In this document: positions 34,025 through 41,418 of the stretch, one piece after another | Layout of the letters: each line of letters opens with the position of its first letter | How positions within the stretch are numbered: position 1 is the first letter of the stretch | NCBI RefSeq assembly: GCF_049846925.1 | Contig: NZ_JBNCMT010000009.1 | Location: 1 to 64,000, forward strand | Length of the DNA: 64,000 nt | DNA from: Brevibacillus_H sp049846925 | GTDB taxonomy: Bacteria; Bacillota; Bacilli; Brevibacillales; Brevibacillaceae | Reading direction: 5' to 3' | Made by a program: the position numbers and the translations under genes | The notes under the pieces: generated by a model | What the model saw: only the letters and a program-made list of their open reading frames with translations | Databases searched by the model: none | Told to the model about the DNA's origin: nothing

Positions 34025-35163
34025 TGAGTACGACAGTACATCCTTTCGTTTCGATCCGACGTGAGCTCCATCAAATTCCTGAGCCGGGTTTTCAGGAATT
34101 CAAGACACAACAATACCTCTTGAACTACATCAAAAGCTTGCCGCATGACCGCATGGAGGTTGCCACCTGGCGAACCGGGATCCTTGTTCTGGTGAAAGGG
34201 AAGAATCCTTCACGCACGCTTGCCTGGCGTTCCGATATGGATGGTTTGCCGATTGAAGAAGAGACAAACTACAATTTCCGTTCGAAACATCAAGGCTACA
34301 TGCACGCTTGTGGACATGACTTTCACATGTCGATTGGTCTTGGCATTCTGACGAAGATGCTTGAACAACCGATCGATGATAACCTTTTGTTTATTTTTCA
34401 GCCGGCAGAAGAAGGTCCGGGTGGCGCTTTGCCAATGCTCGAATCAGATGAGTTTCGTGCTTGGAAACCGGATGCGATTTTCGCCATGCACATTGCGCCA
34501 GAATACCCGGTCGGAACGGTAGCCACAAAAGAAGGCATTTTATTTGCCAATACCTCCGAACTGTTCATTGATTTGCAGGGAAAGGGTGGTCATGCAGCCT
34601 ATCCGCATAAAGCAAATGACATGGTGGTAGCGGCCAGCCATCTGGTCGTACAACTGCAGACGATAGTTGCTCGAAACATCGACCCACTTGACTCAGGAGT
34701 AATCACAATCGGAAAAATTGACGGGGGTACCAAGCAAAACATTATTGCCGAAAAAGCGAGAATCGAAGGGACGATTCGTACCCTCTCCATGCCTTCTATG
34801 CATAAGATCAAAGCACGGATTGAGGCGTTGGTGAAGGGAATCGAAGCCGGTTTCGAGTGTCAGGCGACGATTGATTACGGTTCAAATTACTGTCAGGTCT
34901 ACAACAACCCTGAGTTGACCCGGCAGTTCATGGATTGGGTCAATACAAGAGAGACTATCAAGCTGTTTGAATGCAAAGAAGCAATGACAGGCGAAGATTT
35001 CGGCTACTTCCTCGAACAGATCCCCGGATTTTTGTTCTGGTTTGGGGTAGATACACCATACGGACTCCATCATAGCAAGTTGGAACCAAATGAAGATGCA
35101 ATTGAACTGGCCGTTGATCACGTATCAGCCTATTTTCAGTTTATTGGCACGCACAACAAGTAA
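34024..35163 (+). CDS. dapL: N-acetyldiaminopimelate deacetylase (M20 family)
   Basis: This 379-residue amidohydrolase has RRELHQIPEPGFQEF, AWRSDMDGLPI, MHACGHDFH with metal ligands near residue 97, and FQPAEEGPGGALPM. It removes acetate from N-acetyl-LL-diaminopimelate, giving LL-diaminopimelate for cell wall and lysine. The start ATG shares one base with the preceding stop, so translation is coupled. It is the last gene of the operon. Confidence 0.94.
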   Translation: MSTTVHPFVSIRRELHQIPEPGFQEFKTQQYLLNYIKSLPHDRMEVATWRTGILVLVKGKNPSRTLAWRSDMDGLPIEEETNYNFRSKHQGYMHACGHDFHMSIGLGILTKMLEQPIDDNLLFIFQPAEEGPGGALPMLESDEFRAWKPDAIFAMHIAPEYPVGTVATKEGILFANTSELFIDLQGKGGHAAYPHKANDMVVAASHLVVQLQTIVARNIDPLDSGVITIGKIDGGTKQNIIAEKARIEGTIRTLSMPSMHKIKARIEALVKGIEAGFECQATIDYGSNYCQVYNNPELTRQFMDWVNTRETIKLFECKEAMTGEDFGYFLEQIPGFLFWFGVDTPYGLHHSKLEPNEDAIELAVDHVSAYFQFIGTHNK

Positions 35164-35184
35164 CTCAAAAATGGACTGATTACT

Positions 35185-35222
35185 GCTCCTTTTCTTCCGC
35201 TTAGGAAAAAGGAGCTTTTTTT
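35185..35222 (+). terminator. Terminator of the dap operon
   Basis: GCTCCTTTT-T-C pairs with G-G-AAAAAGGAGC, followed by seven T. Confidence 0.85.
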
Positions 35223-35259
35223 CTTGGGAAAACGCTTCTTTCGCTGGAAATTAATGCAT

Positions 35260-35327
35260 TTATCTACAGGTTTTGTGGATAACTCATCCGATGCCGATAA
35301 AATAAGGGTTGTGGATACTGTGGATTC
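35260..35327. promoter_or_regulatory. Cluster of four DnaA-box-like 9-mers
   Basis: TTATCTACA (35260-35268), TGTGGATAA (35274-35282, perfect reverse box), TGTGGATAC (35310-35318) and TGTGGATTC (35319-35327) lie within 68 bases. No dnaA or dnaN gene is nearby, so this is not oriC. It could be a DnaA-titration cluster like those scattered in Bacillus. Confidence 0.55.
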
Positions 35328-35396
35328 TGTTGAAAAAAATCTTCAAACTTGCACAACTTATTCCATTCTGGTGCGTATAACTTAATAAGAAAAAGA

Positions 35397-35425
35397 TTCG
35401 GAACGAAGTGAATCGATATTCCGAA
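35397..35425. promoter_or_regulatory. Inverted repeat TTCGGAA-N15-TTCCGAA
   Basis: Perfect 7-bp arms lie 36 bases before the exported-protein gene. It is a possible operator or leader hairpin. Confidence 0.4.
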
Positions 35426-35461
35426 CACTAGCAATGGCTCATTTACTGGAGGAAAGTGGCT

Positions 35462-36055
35462 ATGAAAAAGAAAGCGATGACGGTTCTAACTGCCTTGATG
35501 ATAGCAGGGGTTACTACAACAGCATTGGGTGATGGTAGCGTAGACGTTACTTTAGATAAAGTCCGGACCAATGTGGAGCTTCCTGCTTCGTCTGTTGGAT
35601 CGGTTCAGGATTTGGTAGAAAGCTTGGGCGGATTCACGAATTTCGACAAAAAATCAGGAAAGTTAAGTGTGGAGAAGCCAGAGGTAAACTTGCTTGTTTT
35701 GGAAGGGATTCAACAAACCAAAAGCAAGAGTTTGGTGTTTAGCAATCCGATAAAAGGCTGGTCTGATAAAGACATTCCACGCAGCTTTGGTGTATTTGTC
35801 GAAATTGATAATGCACCAGTCTCCAAGGACTTGAAATGTAAAGTGGTTCTGGTTGCTCCGAATGGTAAAGTGGTAGACAGCGGGAAAGAGTGGGAGTTCT
35901 CAACAAAAAATGGCACATCATTTTATTTCTCGGAGCCATTCATCTCAACAAAATTGGAGTATTATGGAACATATAAGGTCCAACTTCAGATGAAGCGTAC
36001 GAAATCAGAATCGTATACAGTCGTTGGTGAAAACACATTTGTTGTCGGAAGATAA
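35462..36055 (+). CDS. Exported protein of unknown function, 197 residues
   Basis: This secreted protein has a signal peptide of about 22 residues (KKKAMTVLTALMIAGVTTTALG). Residues ~45-65 (SVQDLVESLGGFTNFDKKSG) resemble half of a stalk-type repeat, followed by a beta-sandwich-like domain with strands PRSFGVFVEIDNAP and TYKVQLQMKRTKSESY. I recognise no family. ATG 35462 follows GGAGGAAA. It is monocistronic, behind the DnaA-box-like cluster. Confidence 0.75.
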   Translation: MKKKAMTVLTALMIAGVTTTALGDGSVDVTLDKVRTNVELPASSVGSVQDLVESLGGFTNFDKKSGKLSVEKPEVNLLVLEGIQQTKSKSLVFSNPIKGWSDKDIPRSFGVFVEIDNAPVSKDLKCKVVLVAPNGKVVDSGKEWEFSTKNGTSFYFSEPFISTKLEYYGTYKVQLQMKRTKSESYTVVGENTFVVGR

Positions 36056-36159
36056 GGTTATGAAGATTCATATTTGAGCGTTTTCATGCTATAATGGAGT
36101 GCAAGATATAGTCATATATCTAATCTTCAGTTGACATGAGAAAGGAAAGATGGGAGCGG

Positions 36160-36525
36160 ATGAATACGAATCCCGAGAGGTCATCGACAGATGTAGAGGA
36201 CCCCAACATACGAATTGAATGGAAAGACGACCAATCACTACGTGCTACATGGTCCATGACAGAGAGTTTCCGATTAGAAGCAGAGCGTGAGTTTGGCATC
36301 CCTTTTTCTGAACTGCCATTTATATTACGATTGTACGATCTGACAGGACGCGGCGATATCAAGAATGACGGTACTGACAGCTACACGGATTTCGATATTA
36401 ACCACCGCTCATCCGAATGGATTCTCTACGGTGTCATGGAAGGCTTAACGTATTGTGTTGATCTGGGAGTTCGTATGATTGACGGAAGATTTTATTCGCT
36501 GTCACGTTCTGCAGCTTTAGCTTAA
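36160..36525 (+). CDS. DUF4912-like protein
   Basis: This 121-residue soluble protein has the DUF4912-type core LPFILRLYDLTG, YTDFDINHRSSEWILYG and GLTYCVDLGVRMIDGRFYSLSRS. Family members are found in Firmicutes and have no firm function. ATG 36160 follows GGGAG; an ATG at 36136 has no site. The gene is followed by a strong terminator. Confidence 0.75.
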   Translation: MNTNPERSSTDVEDPNIRIEWKDDQSLRATWSMTESFRLEAEREFGIPFSELPFILRLYDLTGRGDIKNDGTDSYTDFDINHRSSEWILYGVMEGLTYCVDLGVRMIDGRFYSLSRSAALA

Positions 36526-36545
36526 GTAAGCATTCGATAATTGCA

Positions 36546-36581
36546 ACAGGCTCTCTACATTAGGTAGAGAGCCTGTTTTTT
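36546..36581. terminator. Terminator between the DUF4912-like and gamma-carbonic-anhydrase-like genes
   Basis: ACAGGCTCTCTAC and GGTAGAGAGCCTGT form a 13-bp stem followed by seven T. Confidence 0.88.
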
Positions 36582-36589
36582 TACATTTA

Positions 36590-37123
36590 TCAGCTTGATT
36601 GAGGCGGGAGATTTCGATATTCATCACGATATTCTTTTGCCTTTTCACAGTAAACTTTCGTAGTAAGCCTAAGCATGTGCAGATCCTGTTCAGTCAATTC
36701 ACGTACCACTTTACCAGGTGAACCCATCACCATGGAGCGTGGCGGAATTTTTTTGCCGGTGGGGATCAATGTATTTGCCCCGATAAAACACTCCTCGCCG
36801 ATTTCAGCTCCATCCAATACAATAGAACCCATCCCTACCAAAGACCCTTTGCGAATCAGACAGCCGTGCAAGACGACATTGTGGCCGATTGAGACTTGAT
36901 CCTCGAGGACAAGCGGGAATCCGCTGTAACTGTGCAGCGTACAATTGTCCTGGACGTTTACCTGCTCACCAATATGGATGCTCGTTTCATCTCCACGCAA
37001 GACACTGTTAAACCAAATGCTTGAATCACGTCCCATACGCACCTCACCTATAATTCTAGTGCCGGGAGCGACGAACACGGATGAATCGACCTCTGGATAA
37101 CGTCCTTTATACGGATAAAGCAT
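36590..37123 (-). CDS. Gamma-carbonic-anhydrase-family hexapeptide protein (YtoA/YrdA-like)
   Basis: This 177-residue left-handed beta-helix protein has hexapeptide repeats and the three metal-ligand histidines expected in NVQDNCTLHSYSG, SIGHNVVLHGCLI. RGDETSIHIGEQVNVQDN is typical. Family members bind zinc or iron, but carbonic anhydrase activity is proven for few. The gene is monocistronic; a hairpin AGACAG/CTGTCT with a 20-base loop lies upstream at 37171-37203. Confidence 0.9.
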   Translation of the reverse strand: MLYPYKGRYPEVDSSVFVAPGTRIIGEVRMGRDSSIWFNSVLRGDETSIHIGEQVNVQDNCTLHSYSGFPLVLEDQVSIGHNVVLHGCLIRKGSLVGMGSIVLDGAEIGEECFIGANTLIPTGKKIPPRSMVMGSPGKVVRELTEQDLHMLRLTTKVYCEKAKEYRDEYRNLPPQSS

Positions 37124-37221
37124 GAGAATACCCCCTCCATTTTTTCTACACGAGAAGTGAATAAAACAAAAGACAGCCTATACGAGTGGTAGAGACTGTC
37201 TGTGTAGCCGAAATAATAAAA

Positions 37222-37650
37222 TTAAACTTTACGTGGTTGGAAATACTGTACTCGTCCATTAAAAAGATGAGCTTCCCCTTTGTATTCACGACCGAGATAG
37301 CGAGTGAATTCATTCGCTTTTCCTCTGTCGCCGGTTGTGTACACTTCTGGCAACGTGATTTGAATATAGCTGAGGTCTTTGCCTTCTACTTCTTTCTTTC
37401 CAACTCCAACGATAATGGCTCTATAGTTTTTCGGATCTTTTCCTTTTAACACGAACCACGAGTCTTTTCCTTCTGGTTTTTCTTCAATCATGTAAGGAAA
37501 AGCTGATGATGCATATTCCCATCCCAATTGAGCGCCAGTTTTTTTGGTTTGTTCCATATAGTTCTGGAATTTTGCCTTCAATTCTGCAAGCGTAATTGTG
37601 GGAACTACTGAACCCTCTACTAGGTATATGTAGGCCGTTTGTAAATTCAC
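37222..37650 (-). CDS. DUF1885-like hypothetical protein
   Basis: This 142-residue soluble protein begins MNLQTAYIYLVEGSVVPTI and has AELKAKFQNYMEQTKKTGAQ and WEYASSAFPYMIEEKPEG. These resemble the Bacillus-group DUF1885 proteins as I remember them; function unknown. The reading is clear and complete, but the family call is tentative. It is divergent from the MarR-like regulator. Confidence 0.7.
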   Translation of the reverse strand: MNLQTAYIYLVEGSVVPTITLAELKAKFQNYMEQTKKTGAQLGWEYASSAFPYMIEEKPEGKDSWFVLKGKDPKNYRAIIVGVGKKEVEGKDLSYIQITLPEVYTTGDRGKANEFTRYLGREYKGEAHLFNGRVQYFQPRKV

Positions 37651-37765
37651 GTACTGTTCACTCCTATTATCCGCTTCTTTCGTTTGTATCCCAAAGATTA
37701 GTGTAGCATTCCGGCATATGATTTGACAACTAAACGGTTAGGAGGGTTTGGCCTACGAAAATAAT

Positions 37766-37794
37766 TGATTGTTTTTTCAGAAAAATGTATAATG
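37766..37794 (+). promoter_or_regulatory. Sigma-A promoter of the MarR-like gene
   Basis: TTGATT, 17 bases, TATAAT. The -10 is perfect. It lies 90 bases before the MarR-like start codon. Confidence 0.7.
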
Positions 37795-37883
37795 TGTATA
37801 ATATTTCGTTTATTGATCAGACTTTGTCAAAATGGAAGAGGTAGGGGTTTATAGAGAGAATGGTATTGGAGGGAGTGTAAGGC

Positions 37884-38408
37884 ATGCAAGAGGCGTCGAT
37901 ACGTCAAGTGTATGAAACTTTGAATACACTGCGGGCAATTAATGTAGTGAACAATGAAGACTGGGAACGAGCAGCAAAGGCCGCAGAACTGGATTCATCC
38001 GTACAGCTAAACATCTTATGGATTGTTTACTGTTATGAGGGAGTGCGTGTTACTCAGATAGCCGATTGGACTTTCTGGCATCCTTCTTCCATCGTAATTC
38101 ACATCAAAAAATTGATGGACAAAGGATTGGTTACGATCGAGAAGTCGGATTTGGATGGTCGGGTTGTCAACGTCTATCCTACCCTTTTAGGCAAACACGT
38201 AATCGAAAAAAGCAGGCAAAACTCTCCTGCGATTTTCCGGTTAACTTCTGCTCTGGAGCAGTTGCAGGAGCGATATAGTCCGGTCATTGTTCAATTGTTT
38301 TTCGAATGTCTTTCGTTTCTTGCGCACGCTTTGCACGGAGAAGATAAAGTACGCTGGATTCAAGAGAGTGAAACTCGATTGAGTTACGACGAAAAAACCG
38401 TTAGCTAG
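37884..38408 (+). CDS. MarR-family regulator (Hpr/ScoC-like)
   Basis: This 174-residue regulator has a winged helix at about 35-110 (SSVQLNILWIVYCYEGVRVTQIADWTFWHPSSIVIHIKKLMDKG with the wing KSDLDGR). The long first helix and the WTFWHPSS recognition segment resemble ScoC/Hpr-type regulators of post-exponential genes. Targets are unknown. It is monocistronic, with a strong upstream promoter and a terminator. Confidence 0.85.
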   Translation: MQEASIRQVYETLNTLRAINVVNNEDWERAAKAAELDSSVQLNILWIVYCYEGVRVTQIADWTFWHPSSIVIHIKKLMDKGLVTIEKSDLDGRVVNVYPTLLGKHVIEKSRQNSPAIFRLTSALEQLQERYSPVIVQLFFECLSFLAHALHGEDKVRWIQESETRLSYDEKTVS

Positions 38409-38414
38409 ATAAAA

Positions 38415-38457
38415 AAAGAGAAGCGTTCGGCAGATGAACATGCCAGCTTCTCTTTTG
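38415..38457. terminator. Terminator between the MarR-like and CcoG-like genes
   Basis: AAAAGAGAAGC and GCTTCTCTTTT form an 11-bp stem, with T-runs on both strands. Confidence 0.82.
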
Positions 38458-38472
38458 TTTTAAGCGGGTTCT

Positions 38473-39453
38473 TTATTTGCGGATCGGGAAGACAGAGAGT
38501 TTGCGTTTTACCACTTTATTCTCTTCATTTGTAACGATCACTTCGATGATGAAGTTTTTGCCGAAATCAGGTTCGCTGATTCGGAAGATGATTGGCAGTG
38601 TTTTGGATTCATTAGCATTGAGCACTACTTCCGCTGGTATGTCGCTCTTCCATTGTTCGGGAAGCCCTTGGAAAGCGATTTTGTAGTTCTGCGTCGTATC
38701 CTTCAGATTCTCCACCTTCAATTCGAAGCTGTAGATCAACTGATTTTCAGAAGGGACGCCATTGACCTTTTTCGCAACGCTGATCATGTAACCAGGACTG
38801 CTCAAAGCAAAGTAGAACGTACTTGCGACAAGCAAAGTCATGATGGTTAAGAGTACGATGCCAACTCCGGAAAAGACGCTTTGAGAAAGTGTCCGTTTTT
38901 GATTGCCGTTTGATAAAATCATTTGCAACATACCGTACGGACATGCATTTTGACAAAATTTATAACGTAACCTATTTATCATAACGAAAAAGAATCCAGT
39001 CAAAACAATGAACGAAATGCCTGTCATGTTAAACAGGTTTGTAGTCGTAAGGATATGCCAAATCTCATAGGGGTCGATAAAATAAGCTAGCGTACAATAA
39101 GCGATAATCGGTGCGAAAATGACGGAAATGACAATATCGAGTGTGTGTCTGAATACTTTGCTGGTGAGCCATTGCCATTTGGTGATGCGGGTCAGATATC
39201 CGACGAACGTGTTATGCGGACAGAGCCATCCACAAAATTGACGCCCAAACCATTGAGAAATCGATACAAAACTGAATACAAGTGTCAAAATTGCTAACAA
39301 TAAGATATAGCCTTCTGAAAAAGAGAACTTTTGCCTCAGTATATAGAAGTATTGATTCTCAAGGTCCATCCGAAACAAATTCAATAAAGGAACGAGGAAA
39401 AACAGCAACAAAGCGGCCAATTGTATGAGTGGACGCAGAAGAGCACTACCCAT
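38473..39453 (-). CDS. CcoG/FixG-like membrane Fe-S protein lacking the ferredoxin domain
   Basis: The 326-residue protein has about five to six transmembrane helices with two short cysteine motifs, FCGWLCPHNTF near residue 73 and FCQNACPYGML near 167. A C-terminal immunoglobulin-like FixG_C domain (~235-326) follows. The usual two-cluster ferredoxin motif of CcoG is absent. CcoG-type proteins reduce copper for cytochrome oxidase assembly. ATG 39453 follows AAAAGGAG; the longer frame is rejected for lack of a ribosome site. No cco genes are nearby, so the role is uncertain. Confidence 0.82.
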   Translation of the reverse strand: MGSALLRPLIQLAALLLFFLVPLLNLFRMDLENQYFYILRQKFSFSEGYILLLAILTLVFSFVSISQWFGRQFCGWLCPHNTFVGYLTRITKWQWLTSKVFRHTLDIVISVIFAPIIAYCTLAYFIDPYEIWHILTTTNLFNMTGISFIVLTGFFFVMINRLRYKFCQNACPYGMLQMILSNGNQKRTLSQSVFSGVGIVLLTIMTLLVASTFYFALSSPGYMISVAKKVNGVPSENQLIYSFELKVENLKDTTQNYKIAFQGLPEQWKSDIPAEVVLNANESKTLPIIFRISEPDFGKNFIIEVIVTNEENKVVKRKLSVFPIRK

Positions 39454-39673
39454 TTTGTTCAATCTCCTTTTTTGTAGAATCACATTTTTTAAAAAGAATA
39501 AAAGGTATATGAATACATTTAACCATACTCTCATGGGTATATGCTGTGACGAAAATGACAGAAATTTGAACAAGAGTGTAAAACTAATACCTAAGAATCA
39601 GTGACAGAAATCATAAAAGAATGATAAAATATAAAGATAATTCAAAAATTTACAGAAAAAGGAGGGCTTGTCC

Positions 39674-39973
39674 TTGGACCGTTACGATTACCTGTATAAT
39701 GAATCAGAAACAGCGACTGTCAACTTTTTTGGTTTCATTTCTGAGAAGTCCCGGTATGATTTTGGGATTGTGTATTCTCAACATTTTTTTGGTAAGCCGT
39801 TAGTCATCTGTATGCAGACAGGGCAATCTACCCTTCTTAGCTCTGAGGATGTAATTAATCCAGCTTATCTGCAAAAAATCTTCCGACTCAACTGCCCAGT
39901 GGAAGCCAAGGAGCTTTCGGAATTTTTTCAGGACAGATTGCCGTCCATGCCATTTGAAGAAAATCAATATTAA
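39674..39973 (+). CDS. SAV0927/DUF3055-like small protein
   Basis: This 99-residue soluble protein contains YLYNESETATVNFFGFISEK, YDFGIVYSQHFFGKPLVICM and TGQSTLLSSEDV, fitting DUF3055 as I recall it. The function is unknown. The TTG at 39674 follows GGAGGG at 8 bases; a TTG at 39668 is too close. It is monocistronic. Confidence 0.7.
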   Translation: MDRYDYLYNESETATVNFFGFISEKSRYDFGIVYSQHFFGKPLVICMQTGQSTLLSSEDVINPAYLQKIFRLNCPVEAKELSEFFQDRLPSMPFEENQY

Positions 39974-40040
39974 GCGCTTTCAGCCATTGCCAATAGTTGC
40001 AACACGGGAGTAGAAGAGGAATCTTCTGCTCCTTTCTCAT

Positions 40041-40090
40041 TTTATAAGTTTGGGGCCCTGCGTGAACGGAGCGGATACTTGGCGTCCGGT
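40041..40090. repeat. Dispersed repeat copy A
   Basis: TTTATAAGTTTGGGGCCCTG matches copy B (43572-43591) in 19 of 20 positions and is followed by a GC-rich hairpin (CGGA...TCCG). It lies in the gap before the alpha/beta hydrolase gene. Confidence 0.6.
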
Positions 40091-40161
40091 CTGTTTTCCA
40101 CTACAGTATAAGATATGAAGATGAAATGAATGGAAAAAGTAACGTGTTTGGGAGGAACGGT

Positions 40162-40992
40162 ATGGAACTGTTTTATCGGGATTGGATTGTGGATGATGCG
40201 AGGGGAACGGTTCTGCTCATTCATGGAACGGCTGAACATTCGGGGCGTTATGAACACGTTGCGGAGTATCTGATTGGGCGAGGATACAATGTTGTTTCAG
40301 GAGATTTGCCGGGATGGGGACGTTCTCCCGGATTGAAAGGGCATATCGAATCTTTTCAGGAGTACCTGGATGCGGTAGAAGCATGGATCAGTCTTGCCTT
40401 AACGAAGCTGCCTTCTCACCTCCCGCTATTTGTTTTGGGACATAGTTTGGGCGGGCTAGTTGCAACAAGGTTCGTTCAAGAGTACAAGAATAAGGAGCGC
40501 TTGGCGGGATTGGTTCTCTCATCGCCATGTCTCGCACTGAAAGTTGAGGTTCCTGCGTGGAAAGCAGGTTTGGCGGATGCCCTGGACAAGATTTGGCCGA
40601 AACTGCGTATGGGCAATGATATCGCTCCTTACCAGGTGACAAGAGACCCTGTAATGCAAGTTAAATATCAGAATGACCCGCTTAATTACAAGAAAGTTAG
40701 TGTCCGTTGGTTTCAAGAATTGCAAAGAGAGATGAAAAATGCCGCGGTGAACAGTCAAAAGATTAATCTTCCCACACTTGTCTTGCAGGCAGGAAGTGAT
40801 TGTCTGATTGATCCCCAAAAAGTCGAAAACTTTGTGTGGCGGCTTCCTTCCACAGACAAAACATTCATCTCCTTTCCCGGTTTGTATCATGAGGTCTTTA
40901 ACGAACCGGAGCGACAAGAGGTTTTGGAGCAGCTTGGAACGTGGTTGGATAACCATGTAAGCACGAAGCACGGATTACATAATGAAATGTGA
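40162..40992 (+). CDS. Alpha/beta hydrolase (monoacylglycerol-lipase-like)
   Basis: This 276-residue serine hydrolase has the oxyanion strand LLIHGTAEHSGRY, the nucleophile elbow VLGHSLGGL near residue 93, a late acid in LQAGSDCLIDP and histidine in FPGLYHEVFNE. This is the Hydrolase_4 pattern of lysophospholipases and monoacylglycerol lipases. ATG 40162 is spaced 6 bases from GGGAGGAA; an in-frame ATG at 40126 is possible. No signal peptide is visible, so it acts in the cytoplasm or at the inner membrane face. Confidence 0.88.
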   Translation: MELFYRDWIVDDARGTVLLIHGTAEHSGRYEHVAEYLIGRGYNVVSGDLPGWGRSPGLKGHIESFQEYLDAVEAWISLALTKLPSHLPLFVLGHSLGGLVATRFVQEYKNKERLAGLVLSSPCLALKVEVPAWKAGLADALDKIWPKLRMGNDIAPYQVTRDPVMQVKYQNDPLNYKKVSVRWFQELQREMKNAAVNSQKINLPTLVLQAGSDCLIDPQKVENFVWRLPSTDKTFISFPGLYHEVFNEPERQEVLEQLGTWLDNHVSTKHGLHNEM

Positions 40993-41020
40993 CATACTAG
41001 TAAACCCTTTCATTTTCCTA

Positions 41021-41049
41021 TTGACGCAATTGGTATGACATATTAAGAT
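41021..41049 (+). promoter_or_regulatory. Promoter of the SR1-like RNA with CcpN-type site
   Basis: TTGACG, 17 bases, TAAGAT. TATGACATATT at 41034-41044 fits the CcpN operator pattern TRTGHYATAYW (recalled) and overlaps the -10. A second near match, TATGCTATGTT, lies at 41096-41106. Confidence 0.65.
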
Positions 41050-41132
41050 GGATACAGGTAATAAACAATACATTTTTCTGGTGTTAACCATTTAATATGC
41101 TATGTTAATTGCAAAATTCGGAGGGATCTTGA

Positions 41133-41255
41133 ATGGGTACAATCGTATGTCAAAGCTGTGATACAATTATCGATCATTTTGAATCCAATCAAGTGAAGAC
41201 ACTGTACGGTGTTTGCGACTGTGGTTGCGAAGATCACAAGAAAGACAAAGAATAA
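41133..41255 (+). CDS. sr1P: GapA-binding peptide SR1P
   Basis: The 40-residue peptide starts MGTIVCQSCDTIIDHFES and has cysteines at 6, 9, 28, 30 and 32 with a GVCDCGCEDHK motif, closely matching SR1P. In Bacillus subtilis SR1P binds glyceraldehyde-3-phosphate dehydrogenase GapA, promotes its interaction with RNase J1 and stabilises the gapA operon mRNA. The cysteines form a zinc-ribbon-like arrangement. GGAGGG lies 7 bases before the ATG. It is encoded within the SR1-like transcript. Confidence 0.9.
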   Translation: MGTIVCQSCDTIIDHFESNQVKTLYGVCDCGCEDHKKDKE

Positions 41256-41272
41256 TTGCTGGATGAATAGAT

Positions 41273-41307
41273 GAAAGCGCCTCTTTTTGAAAGAAGCGCT
41301 TTTTTTA
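41273..41307 (+). terminator. Terminator of the SR1-like RNA
   Basis: AAAGCGC-C-TCTTT pairs with AAAGA-A-GCGCTTT, followed by a long T-run suited to Hfq-type RNA 3' ends. Confidence 0.85.
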
Positions 41308-41418
41308 TTTCAATGTTTTTCCACATTGTTTAGTAAAAAATTATTTGTTTATGCGTCTGCCCCTGCCTATAATGGAATGAGACCAATAATTTATTTATTT
41401 GGGAAGAGGAGGAGCAAG

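Larger units (their letters stand above)
41056..41307 (+). ncRNA. SR1-like dual-function small RNA
   Basis: A promoter with a CcpN-type operator, a transcript of about 250 bases carrying the SR1P peptide gene, and a strong terminator reproduce the organisation of Bacillus SR1. In Bacillus subtilis SR1 base-pairs with ahrC mRNA (arginine catabolism activator) and also encodes SR1P, which binds GapA. The ends are inferred from promoter and terminator, and the pairing region was not tested. Confidence 0.72.

Noticed and set aside
35260..35327. Chromosomal replication origin
   Set aside because: There is no dnaA, dnaN, AT-rich unwinding element or long box array here; four boxes alone do not define oriC.
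41287..41418. Long N-terminal extension of the beta-propeller protein
   Set aside because: It overlaps the SR1 terminator. The ATG at 41419 has GAGGAGG and starts a clean signal peptide.
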